From an uncultured Eubacteriales bacterium (GTDB lineage Bacteria > Bacillota > Clostridia > Oscillospirales > UMGS1783), in assembly GCA_905209135.1 (NCBI GenBank), contig CAJLRT010000100.1, positions 1-5,315 on the forward strand: a stretch of DNA of 5,315 nucleotides, in the 5' to 3' direction. Each line of letters opens with the position of its first letter. The first letter of the stretch is position 1. The notes beneath the pieces are model-generated. The model was not told the origin of the DNA, did no database searches, and saw only the letters and a list, made by a program, of their open reading frames with translations. A program made the translations under genes and the position numbers. Shown here piece after piece: positions 1-5,315 of this stretch.

Positions 1-338
1 CTGTGTGTCGTGTGGGGCCTTGTGGTGACCACCGGCGGCAGCCTGAGTGTGCTGAATGACACCGTGATACTCCGCTGCGCCGCTACTACCTGCAGTACGC
101 CGTCTATGCGGGCGTCACAATGGTTTCCGGCGCAATTACCTGCCTTATCTGCTCCCTGCTTCCCGTGACGGGCGCGCTGGCGCGGCTGATCAGCTATCTT
201 GTCGTCTGCCTGATCGTTCCCAACGGGATCAGCCTGCTGGTCTTTCGGAAAACCGACGCTTTCCAGTACCTGCTGGAAGCTGTGAAACGTTTCCTCGCCG
301 GCCTGCGCGCGTCCCGCTCGGCAAAGCGCGGCGCATAA
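1..338 (+). CDS. C-terminal end of polysaccharide flippase (Wzx/MATE-like), 5' partial and frame-disrupted
   Basis: The 5' end lies outside the window. Seen: from about 60 to the TAA at 336-338 one frame reads PLRRYYLQYAVYAGV, a hydrophobic segment, TGALARL, a second hydrophobic segment, then FRKTDAFQYLLEAVKRFL and a basic tail. This order (basic cytoplasmic loop, two membrane spans, FRKT-x-x-F-x-YL tail) resembles the C-terminus of Firmicute O-antigen/capsule flippases, which move lipid-linked oligosaccharides across the membrane (family knowledge, recognised by eye). That frame has a TGA at 57-59. Upstream, the frame starting at base 1 reads LCVVWGLVVTTGGSLSVLND, which also looks like a flippase membrane span. 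The simplest reading is one gene with a one-base loss (or two-base gain) around 60-72. Otherwise only a 72-residue fragment from ATG 120 could be made, and no convincing ribosome-binding site precedes that ATG. The family call is moderate and the frame break is clear. Confidence 0.6.
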
Positions 339-498
339 GCCGCCGCAGGACGGCAGACGCTGCGGCGATCCAGTATGCCGGGCGGGAACATACCGCCCGC
401 AACGGCGGATTGCAGCCGGGCCGCCGCGCCCTGCCAGCACCGCCGCTTAAGCACGGCAGAGAACCGCCACCGGCCTCCGCCGGGGGATATACTGCAAA
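339..498. other. Intergenic stretch with two small GC hairpins, no gene seen
   Basis: No credible gene lies between the flippase stop and the terminator pair. Two inverted repeats are visible: CGCCGCAG at 341-348 with CTGCGGCG at 360-367, and CGGGCGG at 379-385 with CCGCCCG at 393-399. Neither is followed by a T run, so neither is a standard intrinsic terminator. They may only be 3' UTR structure of the flippase transcript. Confidence 0.35.
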
Positions 499-533
499 AA
501 ACGGCCGCTTGCCGGACAGGCAAACGGCCGTTT
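496..533 (-). terminator. Intrinsic terminator for the minus-strand hydrolase gene (distal hairpin)
   Basis: The outer stem AAACGGCCG (499-507) pairs with CGGCCGTTT (525-533). An inner stem TTGCC (509-513) pairs with GGCAA (519-523), closing a five-base loop. Read on the minus strand, the GC stem is followed directly by six T residues (complement of 496-501), the classic Rho-independent form. It lies about 155 bases downstream of the hydrolase stop and is the second hairpin that transcript would meet. On the plus strand the T run is only three bases, so it is weaker in that direction. Confidence 0.8.
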
Positions 534-538
534 CAAAG

Positions 539-568
539 AAAGAGGCCGCCCATAAGGGCGGCCTCTTT
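539..568. terminator. Perfect 13-bp hairpin, probable bidirectional terminator
   Basis: AAAGAGGCCGCCC (539-551) pairs perfectly with GGGCGGCCTCTTT (556-568) across an ATAA loop. On the minus strand the stem ends in TTTCTTTG, so it should be the first stop for the hydrolase transcript. On the plus strand it ends CTCTTTGC and could stop the flippase transcript. With the hairpin at 496-533 it forms a tandem terminator between two convergent genes. Confidence 0.8.
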
Positions 569-686
569 GCACGGCGCTTGCTGCAGCCGGATATTGCTCC
601 GGAAATACAAAGGCCGCGTATATCTTCTGCCGCATGCGTACGCCGTTTCTCCGGCCGGTCCAGGCGAGCAGAATCTTTCCGGCCGG

Positions 687-3617
687 TCAGTCAATATACG
701 AAACCATATTGAACAGCAGCCTGTCGGCAGCCGGGGTCCCGATAGATTCCATAATAGAGAGCGCATTTACGGTGATATAACCCTCGCCGTGGCTGTACGT
801 GCCAAGCTGTACGCCGCCGCGCAGGTCGATGCCGGGCCCGCCGTCGAACCCGATAAAGAAGTTGGTAAGCGCGGGGTCATCCGGCGGCGTAATGTTGGCG
901 ATGTAGTATTTCGACATAACGGACTCAAAATACTCCGGGTCCATAATACCGCCGGCCTTCAGCCCTTCCGTAAGCCTATTCTCGTAGACGAGGCTGTCGA
1001 AATGATACAGCCAGTTGTCCATCTCCTTGTGGCTGCCGGTCTGCTCAATCGGCAGGTTGAGCGAACCCCAGTAGCCGAACGCCGTCCTGGAAAGGCCGAT
1101 GATGTGCGAACCGCGCTCCGCGCTTGCAAAGAGCTTCTCCAGCACCTCTTCGCTCGTGCTGCTCCCGCCGAGCAGGACCGTGCTGCCATCGGGCAGGCTG
1201 TCGGGGTCCAGCTCTATGAGGTTTGCGCCGTGCGCCTCCAGCAGTTCCAGCGTGGAGGGCGGCAGGCCGCGGTAGTATATGTCCTTTTCAATGCTTGGAA
1301 AATCCGCCTTATTCGTCACATAGAACGTGCGCTCGCCGCAGGTGGGGTGCGCGCCCTGCAGCATTGTGGCGCTCACGGTGTATTCGCCGCCCGGCAGGTT
1401 CAGTTCCAGGCTCTCGTCCAGCACGGGGATGACATACGAGCTGTTCCCGTCCGCATCGAACTCGGGCCGGATTGTCACCTGCTTATCCCACACGGTGCCC
1501 TGTGCGCCGCGGATGCGGATCCGCGCGGGGTAGTCCTGATCCCGGAGCACGCCGATATCGGACAGATCGACTGTGAACTGGATCGGTTCGTCCGCATAGA
1601 TATGCGCCTTTTCAAAATTAATGCACCAGCGCAGGTCCTCCCAGCCGTCGGACAGCGCGTCCGTCATGCCCTTTTTATAGTTGGCCCAGCCTTCGATCAC
1701 GCCCTCGCCGCGGTAGGTGATATCCGTCGCCATCGTCATGCTGTAGCCATTGATGAGCGGATTGCTGCGCACCATATCCAGCAGCAGGGCGCGCTGCCTT
1801 GCCGAAACCTCCTGCGAAGCCTGGATCATCTCCTCGGAAGAGCCGAATACGCGGTCCATCTTGTACGCGTCGAACATGACGAGAAGGTCGTTGTACTGAT
1901 TGGTCAGATATGTATGCTCATACAGGTTGAGCGGCAGGCCGTTCTGCTCATAGAGCAGATACTCGCTGATGATGTTCGCCTGCGAGCCCGCGCCCGCTTC
2001 GGAGAGGAAGGTGGCGCGCTTGCCGCCCAGGGACTGGAATACATCGCGCACCGCCGCGTTGTACGGCATGCGCGGATAGTAGTGCACGTCGCCCATATAG
2101 GGAAGCAGCGCGTCCGCAGACTGTGCGGCGGGCGGCTCCTCCACCTGGACCGACGGGTCCTCGTCTCCCATGTACGCGTCCCATTCCAGGCTGCCGGGAT
2201 TGGACCCTGACCCGATGTTCTGCATTCCGTCCCAGCGCCCGCTGCTCAGCTCGACATACAGGCCCGGCGCAAGGGCGCGGACGTTCTGCAGCGCGTCCAC
2301 CGCCGCCTGGAAGCGGACTTCCGTCGCGCCGGTGCACAGCGTTTCGTTGAGCATGCCGAACACGGCGAGGCTCGGGTGGTTGCGGTCGCGTTCAACAATG
2401 ACTTCGACGTCCCGCTTGAAGTACTCTTCCGTCTTTTCATGGTCCTTCTGCTGCCAGCTCATGTGGCTTTCCTCGTACACCATCAGCCCGATCCGGTCGC
2501 AGTAGTCCAGTTGCTGCGGCAGGGCGGGACCGCTGAGAAAGCGGACCATGTTATAGCCGCTGGCCTTGAGGTAGCGCAGTTCCTTATACATCAGCTCCAG
2601 ATTGCTCGGCGCGTCGAGCGCGCCGGGGAAATAGGGGCATGTGTGCGCACACTTGACGAACAGGCGTTCGCCGTTGAGCCGGAAATACCCGCCGTCGTCC
2701 ACCTCAAAGGTCTTGAACCCGGTTGTAACGGACGCGCTGTCCGCATACCTGGAGCCGCCCGCCTTGGTCACAACCTCCACCTGATACAGATAGGGGTTGT
2801 CAATGTCCCAATAGGTGAAATTGTCCACTTCCAGCTCAAAGCTGTGCGTCGACTCGCCCTTGGGCGCCTTGACTTTTACAAGCGCGCTGTCGAGCGTAAC
2901 GCTCCCGGCCGTCGGCGAAACGCTCGCCGCAATGGTAACGGACGCGGAACGGTTTGTGGGATTGTGCAGCGTCACATCAATGTTCAGCCGGCCGCTCTCA
3001 CAGTCCGGATTGACGAATACATTCTCAATCATGACATCGGGCTTGAGCGTGATATAGACAGGCTGCTGCATCTTCTGGAACTGGCCCGCCCAGGTCGGCA
3101 GCTGGTCGCTCGTCAGGCCGTTGAACTCGTCCGCCCCGACCGGGCTGTACATGCGGACCGCCAGCAGGTTCTCCTCGCCCGCCTTCATCTGCTCTGTGAT
3201 GTCAAACCTGAACTTTGCATGGTCGCCCTCATGGTCGCCCAGGTACTCGCCGTTGAGCCACACTTTGGAATAGTAGGTCGTTCCCTCAAACTCCGCGTAT
3301 ACGCGCTGGCCCCTGGCCGCGTCCAGGTCGGGCGTAAACCTGTTCTCGTACCAGATCACGCTCTGCCTGCCGAGCGCGGAGGTTTCGCCCGGCACTTTTG
3401 TCTCCACTCCCTCGTCCGGGAAACCGTTGTACCAGGCCTGCTCCTCCCCTACCTGTCCTTCGTCGGCATGGATGCGCCAGCCATAGTCCAGGCAGAGCGC
3501 CTGCGCGCCGTCCTTGTCGGCAAGCAGCACATCCTGCCCGCCGGCGCAGCCGGCAACCGGAAGCAGGGCAAGGCAGCACAGCGCAGCCAGGATTCTTCGC
3601 AATGCCATTCTCTTCAT
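687..3617 (-). CDS. Glycoside hydrolase family 2 lipoprotein (beta-galactosidase/beta-glucuronidase superfamily)
   Basis: A complete 976-residue exo-glycosidase. Residues 1-23 are a lipoprotein signal peptide (basic MKRMALRR, hydrophobic core, LPVAGC lipobox), so Cys24 should be lipidated and the enzyme anchored outside the membrane. By eye the domains are: jelly-roll sugar-binding domain about 45-195 (SVIWYENRF, VWLNGEYLGDHEG), immunoglobulin-like sandwich about 200-303, TIM barrel about 304-660, second sandwich about 675-775, and an alpha/beta C-terminal domain about 777-976. Barrel motifs are YNMVRF (Arg359), IGLMVYEES, and RDRNHPS followed by LNE with Glu425 as the expected acid/base. Glu540 in FLSEAG is the expected nucleophile. 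Both codons were checked (2343-2345 and 1998-2000). ATG 3617 is chosen because AGGAGG lies six bases upstream; the next Met, residue 4, is too far from it. It is longer than a minimal family 2 enzyme because of the C-terminal domain. Substrate cannot be told. The tandem neighbour at 3834-5315 is a paralogue. Confidence 0.93.
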   Translation of the reverse strand: MKRMALRRILAALCCLALLPVAGCAGGQDVLLADKDGAQALCLDYGWRIHADEGQVGEEQAWYNGFPDEGVETKVPGETSALGRQSVIWYENRFTPDLDAARGQRVYAEFEGTTYYSKVWLNGEYLGDHEGDHAKFRFDITEQMKAGEENLLAVRMYSPVGADEFNGLTSDQLPTWAGQFQKMQQPVYITLKPDVMIENVFVNPDCESGRLNIDVTLHNPTNRSASVTIAASVSPTAGSVTLDSALVKVKAPKGESTHSFELEVDNFTYWDIDNPYLYQVEVVTKAGGSRYADSASVTTGFKTFEVDDGGYFRLNGERLFVKCAHTCPYFPGALDAPSNLELMYKELRYLKASGYNMVRFLSGPALPQQLDYCDRIGLMVYEESHMSWQQKDHEKTEEYFKRDVEVIVERDRNHPSLAVFGMLNETLCTGATEVRFQAAVDALQNVRALAPGLYVELSSGRWDGMQNIGSGSNPGSLEWDAYMGDEDPSVQVEEPPAAQSADALLPYMGDVHYYPRMPYNAAVRDVFQSLGGKRATFLSEAGAGSQANIISEYLLYEQNGLPLNLYEHTYLTNQYNDLLVMFDAYKMDRVFGSSEEMIQASQEVSARQRALLLDMVRSNPLINGYSMTMATDITYRGEGVIEGWANYKKGMTDALSDGWEDLRWCINFEKAHIYADEPIQFTVDLSDIGVLRDQDYPARIRIRGAQGTVWDKQVTIRPEFDADGNSSYVIPVLDESLELNLPGGEYTVSATMLQGAHPTCGERTFYVTNKADFPSIEKDIYYRGLPPSTLELLEAHGANLIELDPDSLPDGSTVLLGGSSTSEEVLEKLFASAERGSHIIGLSRTAFGYWGSLNLPIEQTGSHKEMDNWLYHFDSLVYENRLTEGLKAGGIMDPEYFESVMSKYYIANITPPDDPALTNFFIGFDGGPGIDLRGGVQLGTYSHGEGYITVNALSIMESIGTPAADRLLFNMVSYID

Positions 3618-3623
3618 CGTTCG

Positions 3624-3629
3624 CCTCCT
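3624..3629 (-). promoter_or_regulatory. Ribosome-binding site of the family 2 hydrolase
   Basis: On the minus strand this is a full-consensus AGGAGG, six bases before ATG 3617. It settles the start in favour of Met1 rather than Met4. Confidence 0.9.
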
Positions 3630-3637
3630 GTATATTT

Positions 3638-3764
3638 TTCTGCGCAGGCCGCTTTTCAGCGGAGCCGAACGCGTTTTGTTCGCTCCGCCGCGCTCCCGGA
3701 ATACGGACCCGGCAAACGGCCGACGGCCAAGAATGCCGGCGCGGGGCAGGCGGCCTGCGCAGAA
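3638..3764. repeat. Perfect 15-bp inverted repeat pair with palindromic core
   Basis: TTCTGCGCAGGCCGC at 3638-3652 is the exact reverse complement of the sequence at 3750-3764, with 97 bases between the arms. Each arm contains the self-complementary octamer CTGCGCAG (3640-3647 and 3755-3762), so it could be read either as a long-range stem in the 5' leader or as two copies of an operator-like site. The nearer arm begins eight bases upstream of the hydrolase AGGAGG. Function is unknown. Confidence 0.55.
3659..3688. other. GC-rich hairpin in the leader of the hydrolase gene
   Basis: GCGGAGCCGAAC (3659-3670) pairs with GTTCGCTCCGC (3678-3688), giving 11 pairs with one bulged base and a seven-base loop GCGTTTT. 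It sits between the arms of the 15-bp inverted repeat, about 30 bases upstream of the ribosome-binding site. No T run follows on either strand, so it is more likely leader structure than a terminator. Confidence 0.45.
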
Positions 3765-3833
3765 CCGGTTTTGCAGCAGGGATCACCGGATAACCCATTT
3801 TATGATATCAGCTTGCGGCGCAGAACCGTACGG

Positions 3834-5315
3834 CTACGCCCGTATCACATCTTTATTCCCGCACGCGGCGATATTGCAGAGCAGCCTGTCGGCGGCAGGA
3901 TTGCCGACCGCCTCGAGAATGCGCAGGGTATTGACCGTAACCAGCCCGTCGCCGCAGCGGTATGTGCCGAGCTGCAGGCCGCTCCACAGGTCGTTGCCGG
4001 GCCCGCCGTCAAACCCGATGTAGAAGTTTGCCACAGTCGGCTCGTCGGGCGGCGTGATCTGCTCAATGTAGTATTTGGACATCACGCACTCGTAGTACTC
4101 GGGATCGAGTATGGCGTTCTGCATCAGCCCCTCGGTGAAGGCGTTGCCGTAGACGAGGCTGTCATAGTGGTAGAGCCAGTTGTCCATCTCCTTGTACTCT
4201 CCGGGCCTGTCAAGCGGCAGTCCGGGCGCATCCGCGCCGAAGGCGGTGCGCGCAAGGCCCACGATGTGCGAACCGCGCCGCGCGCTGGCAAGGACGCTGT
4301 CAAGCGCCTGCGCGCCGAGCGTTTCACCCACAAGGACGGTGGCGCCGTCCGGGATATTTTCGGGGTCAAGCGTCCGTACCGCGGCCCCCTGCTCCTCCAG
4401 CAGCCGCACGGCGTCCGCCGCCAGGCCCGTCTGATAGAGCTCCGCGCCGCGCAGGTCGGGCAGGTCCGCCCGGTCAGTCACATAAAACGTGCGCTCGCCG
4501 CAGGTGGGATGCGCGCCGCCGGTCATGGCCGCGCTGACCGTGTAGCGGCCGGCGGGCAGACGCAGCGAGAGCGTCTCGTCGAGCACGGGGATCACATAGG
4601 CGCTCTCGCCGTTCTCGTCAAATACGGGGCGGATTACGACGTCTTTGCGCCAGACGGTGCCCTGCGCGCCGCGGATGCGGACTGTCGCGGGGTAGTCGCG
4701 GTCCCGGAGCACGCCGATGTTCGACAGGTCCAGAATAAAGCGCAGCGGCTCGTGGGAATAGATGTGCGGCCGGTCGAAATTGATGCACCAGCGCAGATCC
4801 TCCCAGCCGTCGGACAGCGCGTCGGTCATATCCTTTTTGTAGTTGGCCCAGCCCTCAATGGAGCCCTCGCCGCGGTAGGTGATATCGGTCGCCATGGTCA
4901 GGCTGTAGCCGCAGATTTTCGGATTGCTGCGGATCATATCCATCATCAGAGCGCGCTGGCGTGCGGACAGCGACTGCGTCGCCTCGATCAGCGCTTCGGG
5001 CGAACTGAATACGCGGTCCATCTTATACGCCTCAAACAGCGCGTGCAGGTCGTCAAACTGCCGGCGCAGATAGTAGTGCTCATGCAGGTTCAGGGGCAGA
5101 TCGTTCTGCTCATAGCTGGGGATGTCAAACTTCTTTTGATAGGGCGGCTTTCCGCCGTCAGCGGTTAATCGGTAGTTCGGATGCTTCTGGATAGGATACT
5201 TATCGTCCATCACCGGGCGTTCACCGCGAATAAAGATGAGCGTCTTGCGGTTATCCAACATCCGCACCTCGTCCGGCATGAGCAGTTCGCGACCTGCGTT
5301 CTGGTAGTTGGTGCT
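3834..5315 (-). CDS. In-frame chimera: VirD4/TraG coupling-protein tail fused to C-terminal half of a GH2 hydrolase (5' partial)
   Basis: The frame is open from the right edge to the TAG at 3834-3836, giving 493 visible residues with the start outside the window. Residues 1-67 do not resemble a glycosidase. They read STNYQNAGRELLMPDEVRML, then FIRGERPVMDDKYP and ADGGKPPY, which I recognise as the C-terminus of VirD4-like ATPases of clostridial conjugative elements. From 5114 leftward the remaining 426 residues align with residues 556 to the end of the neighbouring hydrolase (shared YEQN, SARQRAL, TMATDITYRGEG, HPTCGERTFYVT, GFDGGPG), roughly 60-65% identical by eye. The copy lacks signal peptide, sugar-binding domain and both catalytic glutamates, so it cannot be an active family 2 enzyme as it stands. 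An internal ATG at 5279 lies inside the VirD4 part, has no clear ribosome-binding site and is not a likely true start. The junction may be a recombination scar or an assembly error. Confidence 0.8.
   Translation of the reverse strand, partial: STNYQNAGRELLMPDEVRMLDNRKTLIFIRGERPVMDDKYPIQKHPNYRLTADGGKPPYQKKFDIPSYEQNDLPLNLHEHYYLRRQFDDLHALFEAYKMDRVFSSPEALIEATQSLSARQRALMMDMIRSNPKICGYSLTMATDITYRGEGSIEGWANYKKDMTDALSDGWEDLRWCINFDRPHIYSHEPLRFILDLSNIGVLRDRDYPATVRIRGAQGTVWRKDVVIRPVFDENGESAYVIPVLDETLSLRLPAGRYTVSAAMTGGAHPTCGERTFYVTDRADLPDLRGAELYQTGLAADAVRLLEEQGAAVRTLDPENIPDGATVLVGETLGAQALDSVLASARRGSHIVGLARTAFGADAPGLPLDRPGEYKEMDNWLYHYDSLVYGNAFTEGLMQNAILDPEYYECVMSKYYIEQITPPDEPTVANFYIGFDGGPGNDLWSGLQLGTYRCGDGLVTVNTLRILEAVGNPAADRLLCNIAACGNKDVIRA
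5115..5315 (-). other. VirD4/TraG-like coupling-protein C-terminal segment within the chimeric gene
   Basis: This is the part of the chimeric frame with no match in the hydrolase paralogue. Key signatures are GRELLMPDEVRMLDN, a hydrophobic strand, IRGERPVMDDKY and HPNYRLTADGG. They resemble the end of the type IV secretion coupling protein (T4SS-DNA_transf family) that brings relaxase-bound DNA to the mating channel. Base composition supports a different origin: 5161-5220 is 31 of 60 G+C by count, visibly lower than the hydrolase sequence next to it. The nucleotide similarity between the two hydrolase copies ends after the shared GTTCTGCTCATAG, at about 5114-5115. Confidence 0.75.

Larger units (their letters stand above)
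3618..3833. other. Intergenic region between the two minus-strand genes
   Basis: This 216-base stretch separates the chimeric gene's stop from the hydrolase start. It holds the hydrolase ribosome-binding site, one hairpin and a pair of inverted 15-base repeats, annotated separately. I found no T-tailed hairpin ending the upstream gene and no convincing -35/-10 pair for the hydrolase, so read-through from upstream (an operon) is possible but unproven. An 11-base direct repeat GCGCAGAACCG occurs at 3757-3767 and 3818-3828. Confidence 0.5.

Noticed and set aside
650..688. An 11-base direct repeat TCCGGCCGGTC at 650-660 and 678-688, near the hydrolase stop
   Set aside because: It is short, GC-rich and contains the palindrome CCGGCCGG. 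No mobile element or attachment core accompanies it, so it may be chance.
375..2210. A 611-codon open frame on the plus strand opposite the hydrolase
   Set aside because: It is antisense to a gene with clear family motifs and has no family signature or ribosome-binding site. Its low stop density is explained by the GC-rich codon usage of the opposite strand.
3629..3656. TATACA next to the hydrolase ribosome-binding site, with CTGAAA upstream, as a possible promoter
   Set aside because: The spacing is too long, and transcription would begin inside or after the AGGAGG, leaving no ribosome-binding site on the message.
3286..4023. Several short overlapping frames (3286-3798 minus, 3398-3793 plus, 3514-4023 plus) over the intergenic region
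   Set aside because: They are Arg/Pro/Ala-rich, mutually overlapping, overlap the real hydrolase start, and show no recognisable domain.
2376..5168. A 930-codon plus-strand open frame crossing both hydrolase copies and the space between them
   Set aside because: It looks striking because it spans the intergenic region, but it is rich in Arg, Val, Ala and His in the manner of an antisense shadow. It repeats the same pseudo-motifs opposite each paralogue and begins inside the antisense of a catalytic barrel.
3834..5315. An insertion sequence or conjugative-element end as the cause of the right-hand junction
   Set aside because: No transposase, terminal inverted repeat, target duplication or integrase site is visible at 5114/5115, and coupling-protein genes normally lie inside elements, not at their ends.

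Overview
The window is GC-rich and reads like a chromosomal or metagenome-assembled fragment of a GC-rich clostridial Firmicute (inference). The support for this is a strong AGGAGG ribosome-binding site, a lipobox-bearing glycoside hydrolase, a polysaccharide flippase tail, and a fragment of a VirD4-type coupling protein of the kind found in clostridial conjugative elements. No rRNA, tRNA, CRISPR array or insertion sequence was seen.

Layout. (1) Positions 1-338, plus strand: the C-terminal end of a polysaccharide (Wzx/MATE-like) membrane flippase. Its reading frame switches near 60-72, which suggests a one-base indel. (2) Positions 339-686: a convergent intergenic region with two adjacent strong hairpins (499-533 and 539-568) that act as terminators, mainly for the minus-strand gene. 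(3) Positions 687-3617, minus strand: a complete 976-residue secreted lipoprotein of glycoside hydrolase family 2, with both catalytic glutamates and an unusual C-terminal alpha/beta domain. (4) Positions 3618-3833: an intergenic stretch holding the ribosome-binding site, a hairpin, and two oppositely oriented 15-base repeats with a palindromic core. (5) Positions 3834-5315, minus strand, open at the right edge: an in-frame chimera. Its first 67 visible residues match the C-terminal end of a VirD4/TraG coupling protein. Its last 426 residues are a paralogue of the C-terminal half of the family 2 hydrolase at 687-3617.

How it fits together. The two hydrolase copies are tandem, same-strand paralogues, roughly 60-65% identical by eye over the shared part. 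The left copy should be exported, lipid-anchored and active on a glycan. The right copy has lost its signal peptide, sugar-binding domain and both catalytic residues, and carries conjugation-protein sequence instead. That junction at about 5114/5115 is the most remarkable thing here. It is either a real recombination or deletion scar involving a conjugative element, or an assembly chimera. The sequence alone cannot decide between these.
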